Counted from the stretch's first letter, positions 22,792 to 31,326 are shown. The stretch is 57,206 nucleotides of DNA from Streptomyces albospinus (GCF_014648695.1 NZ_BMRP01000006.1:124302-181507), one strand, 5' to 3'. Notes: generated from the letters alone by a model not told the origin. Program-made: numbers and translations.

Positions 22792-25419
22792 ATGGCCGCA
22801 CCCGCCACCCCGGCAACGCCCGGCACCCACGACACCGCCCGCCCCACCATCGTCCTCGTCGGACACGGCATGGTCGGCCAGCGCTTCCTGGAGGAGCTGG
22901 CCGAGCGCGGGGTCACCGGGCGGGCGCGGGTGGTCGTGCTGTGCGAGGAGCCCCGCCCCGCGTACGACCGCGTCCAGCTGACCTCGTACTTCGCCGGGCG
23001 CACCCCGGACGACCTGAGCCTGACCGCGCCGGACTTCATGGCGCGGCACGGCATCGAGCTGCACATCGGCGATCCGGCCGAGGCGATCGACCGGGAGTCC
23101 CGCACCGTCACCGCCCGCTCCGGGCTGACCGTCCGCTACGACACCCTGGTGCTCGCCACCGGCTCGTACCCGTTCGTGCCGCCGGTGCCGGGCAAGGACA
23201 GCGCCGGGTGCTTCGTCTACCGCACCATCGAGGACCTGCTCGCCATCGAGGACTACGCCAGGACCGCCGGGTCCGGCGTCGTCGTCGGCGGCGGACTGCT
23301 CGGCCTGGAGGCGGCCGGTGCGCTCAAGGGGCTCGGACTGCGCACCCACATCGTGGAGTTCAACCCGCGGCTGATGGCCCTCCAGGTCGACGAGGGCGGC
23401 GGCAGCGCGCTGCGCCGCACCGTCGAGGAGATGGGCCTGGAGGTGCACACCGGCGTCGGCGGCAAGGAGATCACCGCGGACGAGGACGGCGCGGTGACCG
23501 GCATGGAGCTGTCCGACGGGTCCCGGATAGCGACGGACCTGGTGATCTTCTCGGCCGGCGTCCGGCCCCGCGACCAGCTCGCCCGGGACTGCGGGCTGGC
23601 GGTCGGCGAGCGCGGCGGCATCGTCGTCGACGAGCAGTGCCGGACCAGCGACCCGGCGGTGCACGCCATCGGCGAGTGCGCGCTGGCCGCCGACGGCCGG
23701 GTCTACGGCCTGGTGGCGCCCGGTTACGACATGGCCCGGACGGCGGCCGACGCCATCGCCGGGAAGGACAGCGGCTTCACCGGCGCCGACCTGTCCACCA
23801 AGCTCAAGCTGCTCGGCGTCGACGTGGCGTCCTTCGGCGACGCGCACGGCACCACGGAGGGCTGCCTGGACGTCGTCTACGCGGACTCCCGCAGCGGCGT
23901 CTACAAGAAGCTGGTGATCGGCGCGGACGGCACGCTGCTGGGCGGGGTGCTGGTCGGCGACGCCGAGTCGTACGGGATGCTGCGCCCGCTGACCGGGAGC
24001 GTGCCGCCGGTGGCGCCGGAGCAGCTGGTGCTGCCCGCCGGGGCCGGTGCGCCCGCCGCGCTCGGCCCGTCCGCGCTCCCCGACGACGCGGTGGTCTGCA
24101 ACTGTCACAACGTCACCAAGGGCGCGATCCGTTCGGCGGTCACCGAGCACGAGTGCACCACCGTCCCGCAGGTCAAGAAGTGCACCAAGGCCGGCACCGG
24201 CTGCGGCTCCTGCGTCAAGGCGCTCACCACCCTCGTCAACGACGAGCTGGCGGCCGGCGGCGTCGCCGTCGACACCGGCCTGTGCGGCTGCTTCCCGCAC
24301 ACCCGCGCCGAGCTCTACGAGATCGTCCGCACCCTGCGGCTGACCAGCTACGCCGAACTCCTCGAATCGCACGGCCGCCCCGAGGCCCGGTCCGGCGACG
24401 GCTGCGAGGTCTGCAAGCCCACCGTCGGCTCGATCATCGCGTCGCTGGCCCCCGCGGTCGGCGCCGACGGGTACGTGCTGCACGGCGAACAGGCCGCCCT
24501 CCAGGACACCAACGACCACTTCCTCGCCAACCTCCAGCGCAACGGCTCGTACTCGATCGTGCCGCGCATCCCCGGCGGTGAGATCACCCCGGAGAAGCTG
24601 ATCGTCATCGGCGAGGTGGCCCGCGACTTCGGCCTCTACACGAAGATCACCGGCGGTCAGCGGATCGACCTCTTCGGCGCCCGGGTCGACCAACTCCCGG
24701 TGATCTGGTCCCGCTTGGTCGACGCCGGCTTCGAGTCCGGGCACGCCTACGGGAAGGCGCTGCGGACCGTGAAGTCCTGCGTCGGGCAGACCTGGTGCCG
24801 CTACGGCGTGCAGGACTCGGTCCGGATGGCGATCGACCTGGAGCTGCGCTACCGGGGCCTGCGCTCGCCGCACAAGCTGAAGTCCGCGGTCTCCGGGTGC
24901 GCGCGGGAGTGCGCCGAGGCCCGCGGCAAGGACTTCGGCGTCATCGCCACCTCCAACGGCTGGAACCTCTACGTCGGCGGCAACGGCGGCGCCGACCCGC
25001 GCCACGCCGACCTGCTCGCCCAGGACCTGTCCGACGCCGAACTGGTCCGGCTCATCGACCGGTTCCTGATGTTCTACATCCGCACCGCGGACCGCCTGGA
25101 GCGCACCTCGGCGTGGCTGGAGCGGATCGAGGGCGGCCTGGACCACGTACGCGACGTCGTCGTCCACGACTCGCTGGGGCTGTGCGACGAACTGGAGGCC
25201 CTGATGGCCGCCCATGTCGCCCACTACCGCGACGAATGGGCCGAGACCCTCGCCGACCCGGACCGGCTGGCCCGCTTCGTCTCCTTCGTCAACGCGCCCG
25301 GCACCCCCGATCCGTCCGTCCGCTTCGTACCGGAGCGCGACCAGATGAAGCCGGATCCGGCGCTGCTGGCCGGTCCGACCCTGCCCGTTCGCACCCTGGA
25401 AGGGACCTCCGCCCGATGA
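22792..25419 (+). CDS. nirB: nitrite reductase [NAD(P)H] large subunit
   Basis: This 875-residue enzyme reduces nitrite to ammonium in the cytoplasm. In order it carries a FAD/NAD domain (GHGMVGQRF near residue 25, GGGLLGLEAAGAL near 165), a BFD-type [2Fe-2S] domain (VCNCHNVTKGAI, KKCTKAGTGCGSC, about 435-480), then the ferredoxin-like and siroheme domains. The siroheme/[4Fe-4S] ligands are in SCVGQTWCRYG (about 663-672) and SGCARECAEA (about 702-711). A further Cys set (GCEVCKPTVGS) is near 540. Its stop overlaps the nirD start (ATGA). Length and domain order are normal. GlnR control is inferred from the operator at 21372. Confidence 0.94.
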   Translation: MAAPATPATPGTHDTARPTIVLVGHGMVGQRFLEELAERGVTGRARVVVLCEEPRPAYDRVQLTSYFAGRTPDDLSLTAPDFMARHGIELHIGDPAEAIDRESRTVTARSGLTVRYDTLVLATGSYPFVPPVPGKDSAGCFVYRTIEDLLAIEDYARTAGSGVVVGGGLLGLEAAGALKGLGLRTHIVEFNPRLMALQVDEGGGSALRRTVEEMGLEVHTGVGGKEITADEDGAVTGMELSDGSRIATDLVIFSAGVRPRDQLARDCGLAVGERGGIVVDEQCRTSDPAVHAIGECALAADGRVYGLVAPGYDMARTAADAIAGKDSGFTGADLSTKLKLLGVDVASFGDAHGTTEGCLDVVYADSRSGVYKKLVIGADGTLLGGVLVGDAESYGMLRPLTGSVPPVAPEQLVLPAGAGAPAALGPSALPDDAVVCNCHNVTKGAIRSAVTEHECTTVPQVKKCTKAGTGCGSCVKALTTLVNDELAAGGVAVDTGLCGCFPHTRAELYEIVRTLRLTSYAELLESHGRPEARSGDGCEVCKPTVGSIIASLAPAVGADGYVLHGEQAALQDTNDHFLANLQRNGSYSIVPRIPGGEITPEKLIVIGEVARDFGLYTKITGGQRIDLFGARVDQLPVIWSRLVDAGFESGHAYGKALRTVKSCVGQTWCRYGVQDSVRMAIDLELRYRGLRSPHKLKSAVSGCARECAEARGKDFGVIATSNGWNLYVGGNGGADPRHADLLAQDLSDAELVRLIDRFLMFYIRTADRLERTSAWLERIEGGLDHVRDVVVHDSLGLCDELEALMAAHVAHYRDEWAETLADPDRLARFVSFVNAPGTPDPSVRFVPERDQMKPDPALLAGPTLPVRTLEGTSAR

Positions 25420-25817
25420 CCACCGCCACCGCCGCTTCCCCCGCGGCCACCACCGCCGCCCCTTCCCCGCTGGTCGAGATCCTCGGCCCCGAGGGCTGGC
25501 TCGCCGTCTGCGCCCTCGGCGACCTGATCCCTGGGCGCGGCGTCGCCGCCCTGCTCCCGGACGGGTCCCAGGCGGCCGTGTTCGTGGACCGCGGCGGCCG
25601 GACGTACGCGATCGGCAACCAGGACCCGTTCACCGGCGCGCAGGTCCTCTCCCGCGGCCTGACCGGCTCCGCCGCGGACCGGCCGTTCGTGGCGTCGCCG
25701 CTGCTCAAGCAGCGCTTCGACCTGGAGACCGGGGAGTGCCTGGACGATCCGTCGGCCTCGGTCCCGGTGTACCGCGTACGGATGGACGGCGCGGCGGACG
25801 GCGGCCGGGACGACTGA
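25416..25817 (+). CDS. nirD: nitrite reductase [NAD(P)H] small subunit
   Basis: This 133-residue Rieske-like protein is the small subunit that pairs with NirB. Features are the GWLAVCALGDLIPGRGVAALL strand region, VFVDRGGRTYAIGNQDPFTGAQVLSRGL (split over residues 65-95) and VASPLLKQRFDLETGECL. As in other NirD proteins the Cys/His Rieske ligands are absent. It overlaps nirB by ATGA and closes the operon. The first 20 residues are an Ala/Thr-rich extension of no clear role. Confidence 0.92.
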   Translation: MTTATAASPAATTAAPSPLVEILGPEGWLAVCALGDLIPGRGVAALLPDGSQAAVFVDRGGRTYAIGNQDPFTGAQVLSRGLTGSAADRPFVASPLLKQRFDLETGECLDDPSASVPVYRVRMDGAADGGRDD

Positions 25818-25871
25818 CGACCACTCCGGGGCGGGAGCGGCCTACCCGACCCTGCCCCGGGGCATCAATGC

Positions 25872-25887
25872 GCAACCCATGGGTTGC
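25872..25887. promoter_or_regulatory. perfect 16-bp palindrome, ArsR-type operator 1
   Basis: GCAACCCATGGGTTGC is a perfect palindrome of the form GCAAC-n6-GTTGC, upstream of the AHSA1-arsR operon. Its centre lies 33 bp (three helical turns) from operator 2, so two dimers would bind the same face of the DNA. Likely bound by the ArsR protein encoded at the end of the operon. Confidence 0.68.
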
Positions 25888-25903
25888 ACCTCCCACCCCG
25901 ACA

Positions 25904-25921
25904 TGCAACCATCGAGTTGCA
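25904..25921. promoter_or_regulatory. inverted repeat, ArsR-type operator 2
   Basis: TGCAAC and GTTGCA with a 6-bp centre (CATCGA) repeat the GCAAC-n6-GTTGC form of operator 1, 36 bp before the start codon of the AHSA1 gene. Confidence 0.68.
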
Positions 25922-25957
25922 CGTAAGGCACACCAGAGCGGGCGGGAGGCCCTTCCC

Positions 25958-26452
25958 ATGACCACGCACAGCGAACCCACCGGACACCCCGGCGACCCCG
26001 AGCGGAACCGCATCGAGCGGGAGATCACCATCGACGCCCCCGTGGAGCGCGTCTGGGCGGTGCTCACCGAGCCCGAGCACGTCGGCTCGTGGTTCGGCCA
26101 GGGCAAGCCGACCCCGGTCGATCTGCGGCCCGGCGGGATCATGCACCTCGACCACGGCCAGTACGGGCAGTTCGACACCACGATCGTGACGGTCGACCCG
26201 CCGCACCACTTCTCGTACCGCTGGGCCAGCGGCTACCCCGGCCAGGTGGCGACCGAGGACAACTCCACCCTCGTCGAGTTCACCCTCACCCCGGAGGGCG
26301 GCGGCACCCGGCTGCGGGTGACCGAGACCGGCTTCGCCTCCCTCGTCATCCCCGAGGAGCGCGAGCCCTTCGCCTCGTACGAGAGCCACAGCGAGGGCTG
26401 GACCGGGCAGGCGAAGAACATCAAGCAGTACGCGGAGCGGCTCGCGGCATGA
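25958..26452 (+). CDS. SRPBCC/AHSA1-family START-like protein
   Basis: This 164-residue protein has the AHSA1 (activator of Hsp90 ATPase-like) fold: ERNRIEREITIDAPVERVWAVL split at the start, WFGQGKPTPVDLRPGG, HFSYRWASG, LVEFTLTPEGGGTRLRVTETGF and EGWTGQAKNIKQYAERL at the end. The fold forms a hydrophobic ligand cavity; most bacterial members have unknown ligands. GGGAGG lies before the ATG at 25958. It overlaps the ArsR gene by ATGA, a common pairing in actinobacteria in which the repressor controls the pair. Confidence 0.87.
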   Translation: MTTHSEPTGHPGDPERNRIEREITIDAPVERVWAVLTEPEHVGSWFGQGKPTPVDLRPGGIMHLDHGQYGQFDTTIVTVDPPHHFSYRWASGYPGQVATEDNSTLVEFTLTPEGGGTRLRVTETGFASLVIPEEREPFASYESHSEGWTGQAKNIKQYAERLAA

Positions 26453-26847
26453 CGGACGACAGGGGGCGGGACCGGGAGACGGGATCCGCGGGCGGGCCGG
26501 ACGCCGGCGCGGACGCCGCGACGGAGGTGTTCGCCGCGCTCGCGGATCCCACCCGGCGCCGGATACTCGACGCCCTCGCCGCCCACGGCGAGGCGACCGC
26601 CACGGTCCTGGCGGCGGAACTCCCGGTCAGCCGGCAGGCCGTCGTCAAACACCTCGGCGTCCTGGACCGGGCCGGGCTGGTCGCCGGCCGCCGGGCGGGC
26701 CGGGAGGCGCGCTACCACGTCGTTCCCGAGCGGCTGGGGATCACCGCCCGGTGGATGGACCGGATCGCCGCCGACTGGGACAGCCGCCTCGCGGCGATCA
26801 AGCGACTGGCCGAGGCGGGCGGCGGCGACCCCGGGAGCGCCCCCTGA
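26449..26847 (+). CDS. ArsR-family winged-helix repressor
   Basis: This 132-residue regulator has a 20-residue acidic start and an ArsR winged helix (FAALADPTRRRILDALA, ATVLAAELPVSRQAVVKHLGVLDRAGLV, about residues 28-78). The metal-binding ELCVCDL motif of metal sensors is absent, so it belongs to the group paired with AHSA1 proteins rather than to arsenic sensors. Translation is coupled to the upstream gene (ATGA). Probable targets are the twin GCAAC-n6-GTTGC sites at 25872 and 25904. Confidence 0.87.
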   Translation: MTDDRGRDRETGSAGGPDAGADAATEVFAALADPTRRRILDALAAHGEATATVLAAELPVSRQAVVKHLGVLDRAGLVAGRRAGREARYHVVPERLGITARWMDRIAADWDSRLAAIKRLAEAGGGDPGSAP

Positions 26848-26897
26848 CGCGTGCACCCCGGGGCGTACGCTGGTGTCCCCCTACCGAGGAGTACGGC

Positions 26898-27842
26898 GTG
26901 ACCCGGTGGAACACCAGCCACATCCCCGACCAGACCGGCCGCTCGGCGGTCGTCACGGGCGCCAACAGCGGTATCGGCTACGTCACCGCCCGCGAACTGG
27001 CCCGGCGCGGCGCCCGGGTCGTCCTGGCCTGCCGCAGCACCGAGCGCGGCGCCGCCGCCCTGGACCGGCTGCGCTCCGAAGTCCCCGCCGCCGAGGCGGA
27101 GTTCCGGCGGCTCGACCTGGCCGACCTGTCCTCCGTACGGGACTTCGCCGCCGGGCTGGACGACTTCGACGGCGACCGGCTCGGGCTGCTCATCAACAAC
27201 GCCGGCGTGATGGCGCTGCCGCACCGCACCACCGCCGACGGCTTCGAGATGCAGTTCGGCACCAACCACCTCGGCCACTTCGCGCTGACCGGGCTGCTGC
27301 TGCCCAAGCTGCTGGCCACGCCCGGGGCCCGGGTCGTCACCGTCTCCAGCATGCTGCACGCCCTGGCGAACGTGGACCTCGGCGACCTCAACAGCGAGCG
27401 CTCCTACGGCCGCTGGACGGCCTACGCGCGCTCCAAGAGCGCCAACCTCCTCTTCACCCGCGAGCTGTCCACGCGGCTGGCCGCGGCCGGTTCGGCGGTC
27501 GTCGCCGCCACCGCGCACCCCGGCTACGCGGCCACCAACCTCCAGACGGCGGGCGTCAAGATGGAGGGCCGCAGGGCAGCCGAGCGCGCCATCGACCTGG
27601 GCACCCGCCTCATCGGCCAGCCCGCGGACGGCGGGGCGCTGGGCACCCTCTGCGCGGCCACCGCCCCGCACATGCGGCCGGACTCCTTCATCGGCCCGCG
27701 CAGCGGCCTCCGCGGCGCCCCGGCCCGCTGCTTCCGCGCCCCGTGGACGGCGAACGGCGGCACCGCCGCGGCGCTGTGGGCGGCGTCGGAGCAACTCACC
27801 GGCGTGCGCTACGACTTCGCGGTACCGGCCGCGACGCGCTGA
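26898..27842 (+). CDS. short-chain dehydrogenase/reductase (retinol dehydrogenase-like)
   Basis: This 314-residue NAD(P)-dependent oxidoreductase has the cofactor motif TGANSGIG at residues 20-27, LDLADLSSV, NNAGVM near 105, catalytic Ser in VTVSSMLHAL and YARSKSANLL (YxxxK) near 175-179. An Arg in the CRSTERG segment after strand 2 favours NADP. Length and motifs match the retinol-dehydrogenase/WWOX-like SDRs widespread in Streptomyces. The GTG at 26898 has GAGGA 8 nt upstream. It lies 50 bp after arsR and may be read through from that operon. Confidence 0.88.
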   Translation: MTRWNTSHIPDQTGRSAVVTGANSGIGYVTARELARRGARVVLACRSTERGAAALDRLRSEVPAAEAEFRRLDLADLSSVRDFAAGLDDFDGDRLGLLINNAGVMALPHRTTADGFEMQFGTNHLGHFALTGLLLPKLLATPGARVVTVSSMLHALANVDLGDLNSERSYGRWTAYARSKSANLLFTRELSTRLAAAGSAVVAATAHPGYAATNLQTAGVKMEGRRAAERAIDLGTRLIGQPADGGALGTLCAATAPHMRPDSFIGPRSGLRGAPARCFRAPWTANGGTAAALWAASEQLTGVRYDFAVPAATR

Positions 27843-27895
27843 CCGGGGCGGCGCACCGCCCGACGGGGGCTCGCGCCATGGCAGCAGGCGGGGCG

Positions 27896-28528
27896 CTACG
27901 GCAGCAGGCCCGACGCCTCGAACACCGCCCGCGCGCCCGCGCCGTCGATCCGGTCCGCCAGCTCCTGGAGCGGGCCGGCACCGCACCGCAGCAGCCCGCG
28001 CTCGCGGGAGAGGCGGACGCCCTGGTCGAGCAGGTGCCACAGCAGCGGGTTCGCGGTCAGCGTCCGGGTGTCGATCTCGACCCGGCCGCCCAGTGCGTCC
28101 CGCAGCACCAGCCGCGGGGCCACTCCGTCGCTGCGGCGGACGAGCACCAGCAGATCGGTGTGCACCCGCTGGGTGCGCAGCAGCCCCCGGGAGGCCAGCC
28201 AGTGCGGGCCGGCCGTCACCCGTGCCGGGTAGAGGACCGCGAACAGCACCAGCGCGACGGACGTCCAGCACACTCCCCGACCGGGAGTGAGCGTGCCGTT
28301 GGCGAGGTCGACCAGCTGCATGACGGCAAGGAGTCCGGCCGCCCAGCCGAGTGCCGCCCGCAGCTCCGGACGCCAGGCGCGGTCGCCGGCGACCGCCGCC
28401 CCAGGGCGCAGCGCGGGTGGCGGAATCGCCGATCGTGCGCTCCGTGGCCCACCGGCCGCTCCTCCCGCATCGTCGCCACCGTCCCTGTCCTTCGCGGAGT
28501 CGGGCCCCGGGCCCCGTCGCCGTCCCAT
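27896..28528 (-). CDS. hypothetical membrane protein
   Basis: This 210-residue protein has a polar, low-complexity N-terminus (1-50) and two hydrophobic helices at about residues 57-72 and 85-102. A cytoplasmic C-terminal region follows with TQRVHTDLLVLVRRSDGVAPRLVLRDALGGRVEIDTRTL split over 120-165. The pair of helices followed by a small beta domain resembles PH-domain-like membrane proteins. No family is certain. It diverges from the APC permease, and an 11-bp phased repeat array lies directly upstream. Confidence 0.7.
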   Translation of the reverse strand: MGRRRGPGPDSAKDRDGGDDAGGAAGGPRSARSAIPPPALRPGAAVAGDRAWRPELRAALGWAAGLLAVMQLVDLANGTLTPGRGVCWTSVALVLFAVLYPARVTAGPHWLASRGLLRTQRVHTDLLVLVRRSDGVAPRLVLRDALGGRVEIDTRTLTANPLLWHLLDQGVRLSRERGLLRCGAGPLQELADRIDGAGARAVFEASGLLP

Positions 28529-28570
28529 GGGCCAGAAGCTAGAGCGACGGCCCCGGCGCGGTACCGGGGT

Positions 28571-28704
28571 TGACACAGCACTGACACCGGATCCGCGAAC
28601 CTTGACGCCGCCCTGACGCACCATTGACGCGGAGGTCATTCGGACGTCATACGCGGACCGCAGATTGCCATGACGCCGGTCACATTTCACCCCCGCCCAC
28701 GTCA
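28571..28704. promoter_or_regulatory. 11-bp phased pentamer array between divergent genes (PHO-box-like)
   Basis: TGAC(A/G)C occurs at 28571, 28582, 28603, 28614 and 28625, mostly 11 bp apart; on the minus strand these read G(T/C)GTCA toward the membrane protein gene. (G/C)GTCA occurs at 28634, 28645, 28678 and 28700, all in one 11-bp register, reading toward the APC permease. GGTCATTCGGA at 28634 matches 10 of 11 positions of the PhoP direct-repeat consensus G(G/T)TCAYYYR(G/C)G. This fits binding by an OmpR-family response regulator such as PhoP, which binds 11-bp direct repeats. The full gap (28529-28822) holds no gene. Confidence 0.5.
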
Positions 28705-28822
28705 AAAACCCGTGAAGATCCCGGCACCGCACGCCAAGGCCCCGCCAAGGCCGCTCGCCGCCCGTCGACGTGCCCCGCACGCTGGGCTGGTCCCGACATG
28801 CCGCACGGAGGTACGACGAACG

Positions 28823-30715
28823 ATGTCGACGGTGTCCCAGCCCGCAAACCGGCCCGACCAACCGCCGGATCCGGCGGGCCACACCGCCGGCACCGCCCCG
28901 CGAACCGCCGACGGCCCCGACCCGGCCGCCGACCGCCACCGCCTCACCGCCCTCCAGGGCGTGGCCGCCCTCTCCCTCGACGCGATGGCCTCCGTCGCGT
29001 ACGGGCCCGAGTCGATCGTGCTGGTGCTGGCCGCCGCGGGCGCCCACGGACTGGGCTTCACCCTCCCGGTCACCCTCGCCATCGCCGCCCTGCTCGCCGT
29101 CCTGGTGGCCTCCTACCGCCAGGTCATCGCCGCCTTCCCCAACGGCGGCGGCTCCTACGCGGTCGCCCGCACCCACCTGGGCCGGCGCACCGCCCTGGTG
29201 GCCGCCGCCTCCCTCATCCTCGACTACGTCCTCAACGTCGCCGTCTCGGTGACCGCGGGCGTCGCGGCGCTCACCTCCGCCTTCCCCGCCCTCTACGCCG
29301 ACCGCATGTGGATCTGCCTCGCCGTGCTGGTCCTGGTCACCGGCATCAACCTGCGCGGCATCGTCGACTCGGCGAAGGCGTTCCTGCTCCCCACCGCCGT
29401 CTTCATCGCCGCCATCCTGGCCATGGTGGTCGTCGGCCTGTTCCGGGACGCCCCGGCCTCCGCCCTCACCGCCCAGGGCCACGCCTCCGTCCTCGCCCAC
29501 AACGCCACCGCCGTCGGCGCGCTGCTGCTCCTGAAGGCGTTCGCATCCGGCTGCTCGGCGCTGACCGGAGTCGAGGCGGTCGCCAACGCCGTGCCGTCCT
29601 TCCGTGCCCCGCGCGCCAAGCGCGCCCAGCGCACCGAGGTCGCCCTCGGCGCCCTCCTCGGCGTGATGCTGATCGGCCTCTCCGTGCTCATCGGCCGCTT
29701 CCACCTCCAGCCCGTCGACGGCGTCACCGTCCTCGCCCAGCTCGCGGACGCCTCGCTCGGCCACAACTGGGCCTTCTACGTGGTCCAGTTCGCCACCATG
29801 GTGCTGCTCGCCCTCGCCGCGAACACCTCCTTCGGCGGCCTGCCGGTCCTGATGGGCCTGCTCGCCCGCGACAACTACCTGCCGCACGTCTTCGGCCTCA
29901 AGGCCGACCGCCAGGTCCACCGCCACGGCGTCCTGGCCCTGGCGGCGGTCTCCGCGGCGCTGCTGGTCTTCTCCGGCGGCGACGTCAACACCCTCGTCCC
30001 GCTCTTCTCCATCGGCGTGTTCGTCGGCTTCAGCATCTGCCAGGTCGGCATGGTCCGCCACTGGTGGCTGGAACGTTCCGCCGGCTGGCGCGGCAAGGCC
30101 CTCCTCAACGGCTTCGGCGCGGTGCTCACCACCGCTGCGGCGATCGTCGTCACCGCCACCAAGTTCACCGAGGGCGCCTGGCTGATCGTCATCGCGCTGC
30201 CGCTGCTCGTCGTCGCCTTCGAAGCCGTCCACCGCGCCTACGACCGGATCGGCGCCCGCCTCGGCCTGGGCCGCGTCCCCGAACCCCCGCGCCGCGCCCA
30301 CTCCCTGGTAGTCGTCCCGGTCTCCCACCTCTCCCGCCTCACCAGCGAGGCCCTCAACGCGGCGGTCTCCCTGGGCGACGAGGTGGTGGCCGTCACCGTC
30401 ACCTACGCCAACCCCGACGACCGCCCCGCCGCCGAGGCCCTGCGCCGCGACTGGGAACTCTGGAACCCCGGCGTGGACCTCCTCGAACTCCCCTCCACGA
30501 CCCGCTCCATCGGCCGCCCGATCGCCGACTACGTACGGCACCTGACGGAGCATCACCCAGGGACCCGGGTCACCGTCCTCATCCCCGAGGCCGAACCCGC
30601 CCACCTGTGGCAGCGCCTCCTCCAGAACCAGCGCGGCGCCGTCGTCGCCCACGCGGTCCGGCGCGACACCGACGCGGTCATCTGCCGACTGCGGTTCCGC
30701 CTGGCGACGGCGTAG
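28823..30715 (+). CDS. APC superfamily permease with C-terminal cytosolic domain
   Basis: This 630-residue membrane protein has about 12 helices over residues 45-490: LDAMASVAYGPESIVLVLA at the start, FPNGGGSYAVARTHLG, SGCSALTGVEAVANAVPSF near 235, and NTSFGGLPVLMGLL. The substrate-binding GGSYA-like motif is typical of amino acid/polyamine permeases and related KUP-like carriers. After the last helix come about 125 residues of a cytosolic domain (SLVVVPVSHL, GDEVVAVTVTY, DLLELPSTTRS), resembling a universal-stress-like fold. The ATG at 28823 is preceded by GGAGG 11 nt upstream; the first 40 residues are Pro-rich. The substrate is unknown. Confidence 0.85.
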   Translation: MSTVSQPANRPDQPPDPAGHTAGTAPRTADGPDPAADRHRLTALQGVAALSLDAMASVAYGPESIVLVLAAAGAHGLGFTLPVTLAIAALLAVLVASYRQVIAAFPNGGGSYAVARTHLGRRTALVAAASLILDYVLNVAVSVTAGVAALTSAFPALYADRMWICLAVLVLVTGINLRGIVDSAKAFLLPTAVFIAAILAMVVVGLFRDAPASALTAQGHASVLAHNATAVGALLLLKAFASGCSALTGVEAVANAVPSFRAPRAKRAQRTEVALGALLGVMLIGLSVLIGRFHLQPVDGVTVLAQLADASLGHNWAFYVVQFATMVLLALAANTSFGGLPVLMGLLARDNYLPHVFGLKADRQVHRHGVLALAAVSAALLVFSGGDVNTLVPLFSIGVFVGFSICQVGMVRHWWLERSAGWRGKALLNGFGAVLTTAAAIVVTATKFTEGAWLIVIALPLLVVAFEAVHRAYDRIGARLGLGRVPEPPRRAHSLVVVPVSHLSRLTSEALNAAVSLGDEVVAVTVTYANPDDRPAAEALRRDWELWNPGVDLLELPSTTRSIGRPIADYVRHLTEHHPGTRVTVLIPEAEPAHLWQRLLQNQRGAVVAHAVRRDTDAVICRLRFRLATA

Positions 30716-30722
30716 CGGGAGA

Positions 30723-30766
30723 GCGCGCGGGCGGCGGCCGGACCGGCCGGAGCCGCCGCCCGGCGC
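30723..30766. terminator. bidirectional GC hairpin terminator
   Basis: GGGCGGCGGC (30729-30738) and GCCGCCGCCC (30752-30761) form a perfect 10-bp stem around a 13-nt centre. It lies between the stop codons of the converging APC permease (30715) and HATPase protein (30769) genes. Confidence 0.7.
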
Positions 30767-30768
30767 GA

Positions 30769-31230
30769 TCAGACTCTCCGCGCCGCCAGCTCGCACCAGA
30801 CCGTCTTGCCGACTCCCAGCACGCGCACGCCCCAGCGGTCCGAGAACGCCCCGACCAGCCGCAGTCCGCGCCCGTGCAGGACCCGGGGCCCGGGATCCCC
30901 CACGCACGGCAGCCGCTCGCCCCGCGCGTCCGTCACCGCGATCCGGAGCACGGCCGCGGTCAGCGTCAGCCGCACGCGGACGTGCCGGCCGCGCACCCTG
31001 CCGTGCACCAGCGCATTGGTCACCAGCTCGGACACCAACAGCCGTACGTCCTCGGCCAGTTCGTCCTGCCTCCACTCGCCCGCCAGCCGGGCCGCGCGAT
31101 TCCGTGCCAGGGCGATGCTCTCGGGATGCGCCGGATAGGTGCGGACGTCCTCGTGGAGGACCGCTTCTGCCGGGTTGTGCGGAGCGAGCACGGTCGACCA
31201 CCTCCGGTCAGGACAGCACGCACAGGCCAT
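30769..31230 (-). CDS. ATP-binding (HATPase) regulatory protein, anti-sigma-like kinase
   Basis: This 153-residue protein has only a GHKL ATPase domain: VSELVTNALVHGR (N box, about residues 66-78), a degenerate G1 box (VTDARGER) and HGRGLRLVGAFSDRWGV (G2, about 118-134). Stand-alone domains of this kind are abundant in Streptomyces, resemble RsbW/SpoIIAB anti-sigma kinases, and act in partner switching. No anti-anti-sigma or sigma gene is adjacent. The start at 31230 places several Cys near the N-terminus (ACACC); a later start is possible. It diverges from the ABC operon. Confidence 0.8.
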   Translation of the reverse strand: MACACCPDRRWSTVLAPHNPAEAVLHEDVRTYPAHPESIALARNRAARLAGEWRQDELAEDVRLLVSELVTNALVHGRVRGRHVRVRLTLTAAVLRIAVTDARGERLPCVGDPGPRVLHGRGLRLVGAFSDRWGVRVLGVGKTVWCELAARRV

Positions 31231-31312
31231 TCAAGCACTTTCGCGCCGCTGCGCCACCGGCGCGTTACGGACCGTGGGGGCACGCGAAGTGAGGCTGCGT
31301 CAGCCACGCCGG

Positions 31313-31326
31313 ACGAACCGGTTCGT
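31313..31326. promoter_or_regulatory. 14-bp perfect palindrome upstream of the ABC operon (LacI-operator-like)
   Basis: ACGAACCGGTTCGT is fully palindromic with a central CG, as in operators of LacI/GalR-family sugar repressors. It sits 45 bp before the substrate-binding protein start, in the 141-bp gap to the divergent HATPase gene. No LacI gene is in this window, so a distant regulator must bind if the site is real. Confidence 0.5.

Noticed and set aside
26449..26847. Arsenic-resistance regulator.
   Set aside because: The ArsR protein lacks the metal-binding Cys motif and no ars genes are near; it belongs with the AHSA1-paired group.
28529..28822. Cyclic-di-AMP (ydaO-type) riboswitch before the APC permease.
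   Set aside because: The conserved helices and GGGTCGCC-like core were not found; the region is explained better by phased short repeats.
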